From: an uncultured Bacteroidota bacterium | Lineage (GTDB): Bacteria > Bacteroidota > Bacteroidia > Chitinophagales > Chitinophagaceae | NCBI GenBank assembly: GCA_903824665.1 | Contig: CAIJXT010000017.1 | Span: 1-64,000 of the forward strand | Direction: 5' to 3' | DNA length: 64,000 nt | Shown here: positions 9,801-17,867 of the stretch, piece after piece | Layout: every line of letters begins with the position of its first letter | Position numbering within the stretch: position 1 is the first letter of the stretch | The notes under the pieces: generated by a model | What the model was told of the DNA's origin: nothing | The model's database searches: none | Seen by the model: the letters and a program-made list of their open reading frames with translations, nothing else | Made by a program: the position numbers and the translations under genes

Positions 9801-11153
9801 ATTTGCAGGTGGATTTGAACAAAGCTGACGAATCACTATATAGCCGGGGCCTGTATTAGTGCCATTGGCATATGTGGTAGCCACGACGGTAACGCCACCA
9901 CCGCTCTGCGCGAACGATGAACCACCACAAGCTCCTCCATCTTTCGCGCCGCCGGCGCCATAGTAGCCGCCGCCGCCGCCGCCACCGTCCTGAAAATTTG
10001 GACAATTACCACCAGCACCCAATGCACCAGCGGTACCGCCGCTTCCTGCGGCAGCACAACAAACTAAAGTACCGGGACTGCCACATTCAGTCGCGTTATA
10101 AAAACCGTTGAAAATACCTAAACCACCAGATGGATTTCCACCAATACCGCCTGTATTTTGATTCATGGTTGTGACGAAAGGTGAACTACCACCACCGCCT
10201 CCACCGCCAATAACCACACGTGAAGTTAGCGTTCCTGATGTTGTACGGATGTCGGAAGAACCACCGCCACCGCCGCCTTCAAACCAACTTGCGTTACCAC
10301 CCTGACCGCCACCACCTGAATTAGAGCCACCATAGCCGCTATTGGCGTTCCCGGAATAAATACAAGACCCACCTACATTACCCACATACAAGAACAAGGT
10401 ACTGCCAGGGGTAACAGTGAGTGTAGATGAAGTTACTCCACCCATACCACCGTAAGACTTACTGTTTTGATAGGCGCCTGTTCCACCTACAGCCCCTGCT
10501 ACATCAACACCGATGGAAGTAACTCCAGGAGGTACCACATATTGCTGCACTGAACCACTTGTTGTAAGTGGTCCACCATTATAAGAATAAAATGTACTAC
10601 CAGTACATGGTCCACCGGTTGCGACAGTAACTGTACTTGCAGTTGAAGTATTTCCTCCGTTCGTTTCCCCGCTTGTCCAGGTGAAATTAGCGGTTGTTGG
10701 TGGAGATACTGTAATTGTACTACCCGCCGGAGCCGTGTTCAGCACATTGGCCGTGATGTAAATGTAGTACGTGGTTCCACTTGTGATATCGTACCAATTT
10801 GGGCTATTATACCAAGTCGGAATCGTTTGAACACCTGGTCCTAAATTTTGCACAGAACCTAGTAAAAAGGCATTATTGGGTAAAGTACTCAATGAATTTC
10901 CTGTACTTGTTATCAGCCAGGCATAGTAACTGGATACAACTGCTGAAGACCCGGCTGTTGTTGTAAAATTGAACCCCCGGGCCTGATTACTAGCCCCACT
11001 CTGCGTAAGTGAAAAACTATGCACGAGCACATTAGCCTTTCCGGGGCAAGCTGTAGCTGTGATGCCACCACCCGCTGTAGTACCTGTCTGAGCTTTTAGA
11101 TTAGCTCCAAGGAAAATCAACAAAATCAATGTACAAATTCTTTTCATTATCAT
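3837..11153 (-). CDS. Giant T9SS-secreted Ig-repeat adhesin (2438 aa)
   Basis: A cell-surface protein, presumably an adhesin. Order of parts: signal peptide (about 1-22, ending ANLKAQ); an N-terminal unassigned domain (about 25-185); a Gly-rich domain (about 195-445) resembling the ALK/LTK-type glycine-rich family; and 21 tandem units of about 73 residues (about 450-1990). Nineteen of the units are BIG-like with core GGTWTSSN and an ITYTLPTGC end; two are PKD-like. Then come three longer Ig-like domains (core YTWLKNG) and a type A T9SS sorting domain (last ~90 residues; LTPNPNNGSF, then MLGQVVY). Every repeat carries one Cys near its start and one in the TGC motif about 50 residues later. A TAAATTTG -7 element lies at 11244-11251, but I see no well-placed -33. 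Alternative start two codons downstream. Confidence 0.93.
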   Translation of the reverse strand: MIMKRICTLILLIFLGANLKAQTGTTAGGGITATACPGKANVLVHSFSLTQSGASNQARGFNFTTTAGSSAVVSSYYAWLITSTGNSLSTLPNNAFLLGSVQNLGPGVQTIPTWYNSPNWYDITSGTTYYIYITANVLNTAPAGSTITVSPPTTANFTWTSGETNGGNTSTASTVTVATGGPCTGSTFYSYNGGPLTTSGSVQQYVVPPGVTSIGVDVAGAVGGTGAYQNSKSYGGMGGVTSSTLTVTPGSTLFLYVGNVGGSCIYSGNANSGYGGSNSGGGGQGGNASWFEGGGGGGSSDIRTTSGTLTSRVVIGGGGGGGSSPFVTTMNQNTGGIGGNPSGGLGIFNGFYNATECGSPGTLVCCAAAGSGGTAGALGAGGNCPNFQDGGGGGGGYYGAGGAKDGGACGGSSFAQSGGGVTVVATTYANGTNTGPGYIVIRQLCSNPPANTATATVLCPGGTATFSNSTGSGTWSSSNPSIISVNSGTGVATAGTTTGTATISYVVSGGCFANTVVTVNSLPSIGSISTNSPLCVASNLTLTANAPANVTGYSWSGPATITSGATTASAVAAAVPATGDGVYSVTVNNGTGVGCAVTYTTSVSFIASPGTIGASSPVCQGATVTFTNSVAGGTWSSSNSNATVSPTGDVTGITLGTGAISYTISSGCSAVRNITVNPSPALALSPSGSSTICINQSATYTAFAPGSTFSWSGISGAGGLSCSACATTTITPTTDGANIYSVTATNAFGCATTGGALINVNPLPAVNGGPATTCIGTNVMLTNATPGGTWISGTPSVAFVNSATGELSPLSVGGATISYTSFQGCVRTSIFVVTPAPPAIIGAVNVCTGSTATLSHSISGGTWASSDAAVANVGVTGVVTGVAQGLATITYTIPSGCIATSAATVNAMPTVIGGSSSVCINESITLSNTVAGGTWSSPSGNVSVNATSGEVTGVTAGTASVTYMMPSGCFRAKTITVNPLPAPISGTLSACQNAISTLSNATSGGVWTSSNGGVANVDASGMVIGISQGVSTISYTLSTGCRTTANFVVNPLPATIGGTKVVCQAATTTLDNIDGGGVWTSSNSSIAAIDAAGIVTGGNAGTAVITYTLPTTCRRTTVVTVNALPGAINGTLAICQAAATTLSSTPSGGTWTSDATLVAAIDASGAVTAGIAGQANITYSLSTGCARSAVVTVNALPGTITGNLAVCIGQVTTLSNLSAGGSWSSSTPAVATVNASGTVAGVTAGTTTITYTLPTGCLGTTTLTVNALPANITGNAVVCFGATTTLSSASAGGTWASEFDVIATVSGTGVVTGAGDGNTFITYTLPTGCYRTRLVTVNPLPDAITGATQVCVASSTTLSSTTTGGTWLSGTPGNASVSAAGLVTGLSSGSSQITYTAPTGCRISTNVVINPLPGNITGATSVCVNSTITLSSVPGGGTWAAGNTGVVSIDPSGVVTGIAAGTSSITYTLPTGCRKTTNVAVNPLPLPISGALNVCQGATTALTNASTGGAWTSSNSSIAGVSASGVVSGSSVGSAVITYTLPTNCRAVASVVVNTLPGAITGTMQVCAGSTVSLSNATINGSWTSNPSFIASIDASGTVTGNIAGSASITYQLPTGCSRVAGFVVNMLPVNIAGATSICEGLATTLTNITGGGSWTSSNTAIAPVSVGGMVTGLAAGGAAITYTLPTGCYTTKNIAIDPIPDPITGPDVVCVAGSVMVNTTTTGGFWGSASPEITVSYLGQVTGVSAGTATVTYMLPSGCIRTRSILVNPLPAVISGSNNVCTGAQLTLGNSMTGGTWSTNSAALATVNASTGVVTGVANGNVLVSYTLPTGCVRTKSVDVNETPAAISGIAQICNGGATTLSNTSTGGIWVSSNTPVALASLSTGDVTGVAAGTATISYVMPSGCLTKTTVTVNPNPASVTGILSICQGNATVLSNATLGGSWSVSDPATASVSGAGVLSGLAAGSATVTYTLPTGCYNTAAAAINPLPAVFNVTGGGSACAGAAGLDLHLDGSALSTTYNLYNGTTLAGTYSGTGAPVYFGAFTAAGSYMVSATTASGCSRDMSGAATINIIPVVAPSVAISSASGATVCSGSAVNYSATAVNGGTTPSYVWKVNGTTMSGSGSTYTYTPNTGDVISVELTSNAACAIPATVSDATVMTVLSNETPAVTITVGPSESICKGTTATFTAVPMHGGDAPVYTWLKNGSTPMGGGSVLSYVPADNDVITCWLNSNYECLLVDNVTSNEIAMNVDEIFVPVVQVVVTPGTTISDGEQATFTAMVTNGGPTPAYAWLKNGVLISGANAATYVTANIADGDEISCVVKGSGLCGQTSDNAVVMSVLPSTGISTVAVSDIRLTPNPNNGSFVITGSVANSSNQIVALEITDMLGQVVYTSAANVSNGQINERIQIVNTLANGMYILNVTTGTDRKSFHFVVKQ
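5185..9806 (-). repeat. Tandem ~220-bp coding repeats (21 Ig-like units)
   Basis: Twenty-one consecutive units of about 73 codons encode the Ig-like array of the adhesin. The units are diverged at DNA level but keep fixed landmarks: VC near the start, GGTW, VTGxxAG, ITYTLPTGC, and a VNPLP linker. By eye 19 are BIG-like; units 2 and 4 are PKD-like. Such an array is prone to unit gain and loss. Confidence 0.85.
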
Positions 11154-11641
11154 CAGTTTTACATTATAGAATTAATATAGTCAGTGCGCAAAACGCACTG
11201 AAAGTAGCTACAAATTTTTGACTAGATATAAATAAACCTCAACCAAATTTAACAAATGGTTATTATAAAAGCTAGTGTTTGAAAAAAAATGTTCACATTT
11301 ATTTTATCAAATACTTTAACCAACTGACAATACAAATTAAAATGAAATTAACATTCTATACATATATTTATACTAGAGAGTATAAAAAGCACATTTTGAA
11401 CAGCGCACAAATACAGCCGATGGAATGTAGTCAAGTGTCAGTATATTTTCATGGTATGGTGAGTTGGAAATTTATGGTGAGCATTTCTAATCTCAAATAA
11501 TAGAACCCTGGCACCTCCCAAATACAAAAAAGAAAGAGTGCAGCATTGCAGAAAATGCTAAGCAAAAACGGAGTGGCTATATAGCTTTCGTACTTATACC
11601 CTCCTCAGCCTAACATTGCTAACAAGTGTTACCTAAAACAA
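11154..11641. other. Intergenic region upstream of the giant adhesin
   Basis: About 490 bases of AT-rich DNA without a credible gene; a 73-codon forward ORF looks random. It holds a TAAATTTG -7 element for the adhesin (11244-11251, minus strand). This would give a 5' leader of about 80 bases, unusually long compared with other promoters in the window. Confidence 0.5.
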
Positions 11642-11671
11642 AATGGGCTACCCGTTTCCGGATAGCCCATT
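11642..11671 (-). terminator. Intrinsic terminator of the adhesin-OmpA operon
   Basis: An inverted repeat (AATGGGCTA, arms 11642-11650 and 11663-11671) followed on the minus strand by TTTGTTTTAGG. It lies about 27 bp past the OmpA-family stop codon. Confidence 0.8.
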
Positions 11672-11697
11672 GTAGCTTCTGCAGCTTTGTGCGTTTA

Positions 11698-13479
11698 TTA
11701 ACGATGTTTCAGTGTCATGATAACACGGCGGTTTTTAGAACGACCCTCAGCAGTATTGTTGTCTGCCATTGGGTTTCTGCTGCCGTGGCCTACCGCGATC
11801 ATGCGTTTCGGATTTGCACCCATGTCAATGAGGTATTTACGTACCGCATTTGCACGACGGAAAGACAACGCATCATTGATGGCGTTTCCACCAGTTATAT
11901 CTGTATGACCATCGATCATGATGTATGCATTCTCGTGTGTGTTCAGCTCCATGATCGCTTCAGCAATGATTGGGAATGAAGCTTCGCTCACTTTGGCTTT
12001 GCCTATTTCGAACAGGATCGGCTCGCTCATATCGTGCTCGCGGATTGGTGCTGGCGGAGGCAATGGTGGTGGCGGAGGAGGAGGTATCGGGCAACCTTCG
12101 TTAGACTCAGGACCGGCCTCATTAGGACACTTATCTTCACTATCAGGAAGACCATCACCATCAGTATCAGGGCAACCCAGGAACTTAGCAGGACCAGCCT
12201 GATAAGGACATGCATCATCGTAGTTTGGAATACCATCACCGTCACTGTCAGGGCAACCGTTCAGGTGCTTCAGACCAGGGACATCAACACAGGAATCCTG
12301 TGAATCTGGTATACCATCACCGTCTGTGTCTGGACAACCTTCGAACTGTGGCAGACCCGGAACCCATGGGCACTTGTCTGTTCTGTTTGGCACACCATCC
12401 TTATCTCTGTCGCTGAACTTAGAGAAGTAGAAACGCAGTCCGAGGTTTCCGCCGTAAGAAGATGCTTTGGTAGTTGTAACATTGTTCAATACACTGTTAT
12501 ACTCCCCTACCTGATCGGTGAGGCGCTTGCCAGTAGGTGCATGTGTGAACAGCTGGTGCATGAAGTAACCACCGATGTTCAGCGCTACCTTGTCTGACAA
12601 ATAAAGACTCAAAGAAGGCTGGAACAAAAATCCTACAGAACTCTGTGCATAAGACACGTCACCTTTTTTGTTGGTTGGCTCCATGTCTTTTCCCACATTG
12701 TACCCGATGATACGCTGCTGTGTCAGGTAATCAGCAGTATTTCCGCCGGGGTGAGTAGCAAGGTATTGCTTCTCCGTGATCAGCAGATCGGTATTTGATG
12801 GTGTAGTTGCATTATCATAAACAGTCACAATACCATTTGCAGTATTGATGTGCTTATAAATTGCTTCGTACGTGAACTTTGCATCAGTAGTGTACTGATT
12901 TTTGAGCATTGCATTGTACAGCAAACCCGCATCAGCAGTGATACCCACCCTTCTGGTGAAGCGGTGTTTGTATTTCAATACTAACGGTATGCTGATATTG
13001 GTGATCTCAATCTGCTCTTTTATTTTGCCTGATGCATTGGTTACCTGACGGAAAATATTACCCCTGCTGTCAGTAGACTGATACTCAACAGTGTATTTGT
13101 CAAGGATTACATCACCTGTCTGCATTTTGTACATCAGACCGGTACCGATACCGAAGTGGCTCTTCTTATCGAAGAAAAAGCCAATCTGGGCGTTGCCGCC
13201 ATAGGACACACCATTTTCAAACTTCAGCCCACCAATCTTTGATGAGTTGAGCGCATTGGTGTAATTAAGCACCGGATTGGTAGCAGTGATGTCCTGCGTT
13301 AGGATACCGCCCATCAGGTTCAGGTCTATTACCCAACGGGGTAATGCATCATCAGTATACTTTTTCTTCTGTGGCGCTGCTTGCGGTGCCGCCTGGGGCG
13401 CCGCTTGTGGTGTTGCCTCCTGTGCGAGGGCTGATAACGCGCCACTGGCTGCTATCAACAAGAAAAACAGTTTTTTCAT
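11698..13479 (-). CDS. OmpA-family outer-membrane protein with thrombospondin type 3 repeats
   Basis: A 593-residue outer-membrane protein expected to tie the envelope to peptidoglycan. Parts: signal peptide (1-19); a short Ala-Pro-Gln repeat (22-37); a beta-barrel-like region (45-355) ending in LGLRFYFSKF; four calcium-binding TSP3 motifs of DxDxDG type (358-465), each ending in a Cys; a Pro-rich hinge (465-478); and an OmpA C-terminal domain (485-593) with GHTDITGG and NRRV for diaminopimelate binding. It starts 25 bp after the stop of the 1375-residue adhesin gene, so the two are co-transcribed. It may anchor or assist surface display of that adhesin (inference). Confidence 0.93.
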   Translation of the reverse strand: MKKLFFLLIAASGALSALAQEATPQAAPQAAPQAAPQKKKYTDDALPRWVIDLNLMGGILTQDITATNPVLNYTNALNSSKIGGLKFENGVSYGGNAQIGFFFDKKSHFGIGTGLMYKMQTGDVILDKYTVEYQSTDSRGNIFRQVTNASGKIKEQIEITNISIPLVLKYKHRFTRRVGITADAGLLYNAMLKNQYTTDAKFTYEAIYKHINTANGIVTVYDNATTPSNTDLLITEKQYLATHPGGNTADYLTQQRIIGYNVGKDMEPTNKKGDVSYAQSSVGFLFQPSLSLYLSDKVALNIGGYFMHQLFTHAPTGKRLTDQVGEYNSVLNNVTTTKASSYGGNLGLRFYFSKFSDRDKDGVPNRTDKCPWVPGLPQFEGCPDTDGDGIPDSQDSCVDVPGLKHLNGCPDSDGDGIPNYDDACPYQAGPAKFLGCPDTDGDGLPDSEDKCPNEAGPESNEGCPIPPPPPPPLPPPAPIREHDMSEPILFEIGKAKVSEASFPIIAEAIMELNTHENAYIMIDGHTDITGGNAINDALSFRRANAVRKYLIDMGANPKRMIAVGHGSRNPMADNNTAEGRSKNRRVIMTLKHR

Positions 13480-13504
13480 CTACGGAATTTTTAATGTTGA
13501 AAGA

Positions 13505-16500
13505 TTAATTTTTAATGAACCTGGCGGCGGCAATTTTAACACCATCGCTGTAACAATCAACTATGTACGCACCGGCTGGTAAGTCGGTAATGCTAATCTG
13601 TGCTTTGTTGTTCTGAGCATCTACAGTCTGCAACTGCTGACCCAGCATATTGTACACATCCATGCGGATAGCACCCCGTACTGACTCACTCACTTCAACA
13701 TTGATGTACTGGCTTGCAGGGTTAGGGAACACTTTCAGGTCAGCACCAGTTGACACATCTGCAACGCCTGTTGGCTTGTTGTAGTATGTTTTCTGAATAC
13801 AACCGGCACGCTCAGTGATCACCCAGTAATAACGACCCATGAAGTCAGGGAATTCGTTGTGATAGTTCTGGTTAGTTTCTCCTGCGAGTACTACAGAATC
13901 CAACGTCTTAGCATCGTCATAACCCCACTGGTAGCTGGTTTGTTCTGTCTGCTTGCAGATGAACTGATTATCGAAATAGATCACCTCAAGTACCTGTGCA
14001 GTACCAGAACCAACATTCACATCGAAGGATGATTTTGAAGTACAAGTAGTGTTGCTATTGCGGGTAGTGATCGTTACGCTGGCTGCTCCGGGATTGTTGA
14101 AGCTGAACAGTGCAAACTGATTAAGGCTGCCCGTAGAAATCAATGTTGCGTTAGTACCACTCCAGCTATAAGAGAAGCCGGCTGGTGCAGGTACATCAGC
14201 ACCAAAGTTCATACCAGTAGTGTTGTTGCAAAGTGTGTTGCCGGAGTGTGTACCGATAACTGCAGGTGTTGGAGCTGGGTTCAATGTCAGATTTACTTTC
14301 TGCTTGTTGATACAACCGAAGATCTTAAGATCGAGATCGTATACTACAGTAACCGCAGCTGAAGTAGTCTGTGTAAGTGTATCCACGATATTACCTGCAC
14401 CGCTCCTTGTGGCCGGTGTGATACCGGTGCCGGTACGAGACCAAGCAAACTCAGTTAATGGAGTGTAGCTAACAGGCTCGTAGTTGAATGGAGCGCCGCT
14501 ACATACTGTAGCCGTGTTTGAAGTAAGGATTGGTGACGGACGTACCGCAACGGTTACACTCTGTGAATTAGAGCAGCCATTTGCTGTAACAGTGTATACA
14601 TACGGAACATCAATGCTGATATAAGTAGAGTTATTCAGGCGCTCGTTAGGACCGTTGGTACCAGTACTGTTGAGGTTGGTAATACCAGCCACATAAGCGC
14701 GAGACCATGCGAAAGTTGCACCCGGAGTGAAACTGGTTGGTGTAAATACCCACAATGTGCTATCACATACGGCAAGACCGGTAAGGGTATTGCTAAGGCG
14801 TGGCATTGGATTAACCGGAACAATCACACTTTGAGCATTGGCACAGCCATTAGCAAAAGTGGTGTAAAGGTATTTTACATTGATCGTAGTATCTGTAGTA
14901 TTTACAAGGATCTCGCTTATACCGCCAGAACTCAACACAGCTGGATTAGTGATACCTGGCTGGTTGTCGCGTGCCCATGTGAATGTTGCACCAGCTGTTT
15001 CAGATGATGGTGTGTACGCAAAAAGCGTGTTGGTGCAGATACCAGTTGGGTTAAGTGTACCAGACAACTTCGGACGTGGATTAACAGTAATTGATACGTT
15101 TTGCTTGTTAGTGCAACCAAAAGCAGTAAGTGTGTAAGTATACACGACAGCTATCGGTGCAGGAGTTGAGTTAACAAGTGTCTCGTTGATATCGCCGGTA
15201 CCTGTTGCAGCTGGATTGCTGATACCTGTGATCGCCAGACGCTCCCAAGCCAGTGAAGCAATAGAGATAGACGGAACCGGAGTGTAATGGAACAACAGAC
15301 TGTCGCACGTAGGTGTATGAGCAGTAGTACCTGTAAGTGTCAGCGGAGGATTAACTGTTACGACTACATTCTGTGTGTATGCACAAGTTCCTACTGTCAT
15401 TGTAACAACATAAGTTACTGTCTTGGGAGTAGTAGTAGTGTTGAGCAGTGTTTCATTGATTGGTCCGCTGCCTGATGCTGCTGCATTGCTGATACCAGCA
15501 ACGATCGGGCGATTCCATGTAATCACTGCACTACCTGTTAAAGAAGTAGGTGTATATTCAAACGGTGCATTGTTGCATAACGGCGTAGGCGTAAGCGTAC
15601 TTGAAAGTGCAGGAGTAGGATTAACTACAACTGTCACATCCTGGCTATTGTCGCAGCCGTTTGCAGAGAGTGTGTATACATAAGTAACAGCAATCGGATC
15701 GATCGTTGTGTTTGTCAGGTTTTCTCCCGGATTGTCCGTACCTGAGTTAGCATCTTCAGTAATTCCTGACACTGTTGCACGGCTCCAGTTGAATGTAGTA
15801 CCCGGCGTGAGTGAATTGGCAGGATAGTTGAAAGCCGCTGTGTTGCAGATTGCTGCAGGTGTGAGCGTGTTGTTCAGCTCGGGAACAGGATTGTCGATAA
15901 TATGGAACACTTTTGAATCACCGATACAACCGTTGCCGAATGGCGTAACTGTAAAAGTAGCCGATACCGGAATGGTAGTAGAGTTATTAGTAGCAAAAGA
16001 GGGTATGTGACCAGTGCCTGAAGCAGCGATACCAATGCCAGGATTGTTGTTGTTCCAGCTATAACCACTGGCGCTTTCTGTGCCAATGAAAGTTATGTCT
16101 CCTGTCATATTACCATGGCATACATTAAAGTCGCCGGGGTTTTCAACAAAAGGTTTTGGTTTGATGGTCACCGTAATAGGATATGGTACGCTAAGGCAAT
16201 GAATATTGTCTATAAACAATTCGCCATGATATGTACCAGATGGTGCACCTGCAGGAATAGCAATATTGAATTCACCGGTAGGCAGGACCACGTTTGCAAC
16301 ATTCACGAATCCTGCATCTTCGGCGCCGCCGGTAGTAACAGAATCCCAAATAATAGAATAGGTACCAGGATGAGTAAAGTAAAGCGTGGCCATACCGTCA
16401 CCATCATTGCCGCCCTGAGTGTGTGTAACACCTATAGCATCGGCATAAGAAGAACCGCCGCCGCCACCGGTCCATACTCCACCGCCGCCGCCGTAGTAGC

Positions 16501-17632
16501 CACCGCCACCACCGCCAGAGATACCGCTGGGGCTGCCATTGCCACCGGTACCAAGTGTACCGAATGCGCCTGGAATCCATCCAAAATATGCTGCACCGGT
16601 GCCACCATTGATCTGTGTGCCACCTCTTGCAAATGAACCATTGTTATTTGCAGCACCATTGCCACCGGTAAGGCCTCCGCCATTGCCGCCAGCAAACGGA
16701 ACTACAGGTATTGCCGCATCGGCACCATTGCCGGCACCGCCACCTGCTACTACTTTACGATCGGTAAGCGCGCTGCCACCGATACGGATATCTGTAGCAC
16801 CACCACCTGCACCACCGCTGCGTATGCCATAGTTAAAGGCATTGCCTCCACCGTTGAAACCGCCAATGGCACCCAATGGTGAACCGTCGCCACCCTTGCC
16901 GCCTACGTTGATCTCCAAAGCGGTGAAAGGAGCAACTGCCAATGTACCCTGGATCCGGCCACCCTTACCAGGATTGGCTGCTCCTGATGTATTGTCGTTA
17001 CCTCCGGCAGCACCCCACAGATCAAATTTGACTGCGGTAATGTTTTCCGGTACAGACCAGTTGTGGGTACCTACGGTGTTAAACATCATAGTGTCCGGAC
17101 CAACATTGGTAAGACCTGTAAATGGTATTGTTATATTGCTGGTACCAGGGCAAACCGCTACCGTAGGAGTAGTGAGGGTAAGCGATGGACCTGAATTGAT
17201 GTTGAGGTTGATAATGATAACAGCAGTGCCGCCGCCATCGTCTGTTACCTGCACAGTGATTGCACCTGCAGACTCTCCTGCGGTAGGTGTAAATACAATT
17301 CCGGCAGGTGTAGAGGCGCTGGTACCAGACGGTGCAGTTGCGCCGCTACCTGTTACAACACCACCCACGAAAGTAATCACGTCCCATGTGATGGTTTGGT
17401 CAACATCCGGATCGGTCACTGTGAGCCAGCTACTGATGTTAATTGGTTTATTGTCACAAATGGTACGTGACTGTGGAGAACCATGTAGTGGGGTTGGATT
17501 GGTTTGCGCCCACCCCGCCAGTGGCATACCAGCCATCAAAATACCGGCAAGAAGAAACGATTTAACAAAACCACTTCTTTTTGCATTTGTGTTACCCGTA
17601 AGCGACCTTGGGTAGAATTTATTCATGCTCAT
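13505..17632 (-). CDS. T9SS-secreted PKD-repeat surface protein (1375 aa)
   Basis: A large secreted protein with a long n-region signal peptide (about 1-43, ending AGWAQ). A cadherin-like segment containing DPDVDQTITWDV follows, then a Gly-rich domain (about 185-410, the same type as in the 2438-residue adhesin, with GGGATDIRI and VVAGGGAG). At least six PKD-like units of about 85 residues follow (landmarks TLTP, ICN, YTPxS, FxWSR, GIT, NGCxNxQ, VNP). The end is a type A sorting domain (VFPNPASQYINVEVSE ... MLGQQLQ). Each PKD-like unit has two Cys. Transcribed first, with the OmpA/TSP3 gene 25 bp behind. Function unknown beyond likely adhesion or matrix. Confidence 0.92.
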   Translation of the reverse strand: MSMNKFYPRSLTGNTNAKRSGFVKSFLLAGILMAGMPLAGWAQTNPTPLHGSPQSRTICDNKPINISSWLTVTDPDVDQTITWDVITFVGGVVTGSGATAPSGTSASTPAGIVFTPTAGESAGAITVQVTDDGGGTAVIIINLNINSGPSLTLTTPTVAVCPGTSNITIPFTGLTNVGPDTMMFNTVGTHNWSVPENITAVKFDLWGAAGGNDNTSGAANPGKGGRIQGTLAVAPFTALEINVGGKGGDGSPLGAIGGFNGGGNAFNYGIRSGGAGGGATDIRIGGSALTDRKVVAGGGAGNGADAAIPVVPFAGGNGGGLTGGNGAANNNGSFARGGTQINGGTGAAYFGWIPGAFGTLGTGGNGSPSGISGGGGGGYYGGGGGVWTGGGGGSSYADAIGVTHTQGGNDGDGMATLYFTHPGTYSIIWDSVTTGGAEDAGFVNVANVVLPTGEFNIAIPAGAPSGTYHGELFIDNIHCLSVPYPITVTIKPKPFVENPGDFNVCHGNMTGDITFIGTESASGYSWNNNNPGIGIAASGTGHIPSFATNNSTTIPVSATFTVTPFGNGCIGDSKVFHIIDNPVPELNNTLTPAAICNTAAFNYPANSLTPGTTFNWSRATVSGITEDANSGTDNPGENLTNTTIDPIAVTYVYTLSANGCDNSQDVTVVVNPTPALSSTLTPTPLCNNAPFEYTPTSLTGSAVITWNRPIVAGISNAAASGSGPINETLLNTTTTPKTVTYVVTMTVGTCAYTQNVVVTVNPPLTLTGTTAHTPTCDSLLFHYTPVPSISIASLAWERLAITGISNPAATGTGDINETLVNSTPAPIAVVYTYTLTAFGCTNKQNVSITVNPRPKLSGTLNPTGICTNTLFAYTPSSETAGATFTWARDNQPGITNPAVLSSGGISEILVNTTDTTINVKYLYTTFANGCANAQSVIVPVNPMPRLSNTLTGLAVCDSTLWVFTPTSFTPGATFAWSRAYVAGITNLNSTGTNGPNERLNNSTYISIDVPYVYTVTANGCSNSQSVTVAVRPSPILTSNTATVCSGAPFNYEPVSYTPLTEFAWSRTGTGITPATRSGAGNIVDTLTQTTSAAVTVVYDLDLKIFGCINKQKVNLTLNPAPTPAVIGTHSGNTLCNNTTGMNFGADVPAPAGFSYSWSGTNATLISTGSLNQFALFSFNNPGAASVTITTRNSNTTCTSKSSFDVNVGSGTAQVLEVIYFDNQFICKQTEQTSYQWGYDDAKTLDSVVLAGETNQNYHNEFPDFMGRYYWVITERAGCIQKTYYNKPTGVADVSTGADLKVFPNPASQYINVEVSESVRGAIRMDVYNMLGQQLQTVDAQNNKAQISITDLPAGAYIVDCYSDGVKIAAARFIKN

Positions 17633-17867
17633 ATCAATACAGATTTATTGAAACAATGGCGAAAAATACTCAAATTTTCAGACTATTTTGTGATATTTTC
17701 CTATTTTTTTTATAATATACATTCCTTTAACGTAACAATCTGATAAAAATCAATTAATGTTACTAATCACATTATTGAAAAACAATAAGATATGTAAGAC
17801 TGTTACATTCCTGCCTCCGGGATTGTAATCCAATCACACAAACAATTTTTAAAAATATCACCTGCGG
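17633..17867. other. AT-rich intergenic region upstream of the PKD-repeat protein
   Basis: A 235-base stretch between truA and the adhesin operon, very AT-rich near 17695-17720. It contains one TGAT-N4-ATCA palindrome (17741-17752), but no -7 element lies at the distance seen in the respiratory promoters, so I do not call it a site. Confidence 0.4.

Noticed and set aside
5185-9806. CRISPR-like periodicity
   Set aside because: The ~220-bp period is in-frame, coding and diverged; there are no short identical repeats with unique spacers.
11279-11500. 73-codon forward ORF in the adhesin upstream region
   Set aside because: AT-rich random composition, no promoter or neighbour logic.
16842-17615. 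257-codon Pro/Ala/Val-rich forward ORF
   Set aside because: It is the antisense shadow of the Gly-rich and beta-repeat coding region of the 1375-residue protein. The same explains the other forward ORFs across 4.0-17.6 kb.
17741-17752. TGAT-AAAA-ATCA palindrome upstream of the 1375-residue surface protein
   Set aside because: It fits the box consensus but lies in very AT-rich DNA, and no TAnnTTTG-like element occurs at 29.5 or 51.5 bp on the coding strand. About four chance matches are expected in 64 kb.
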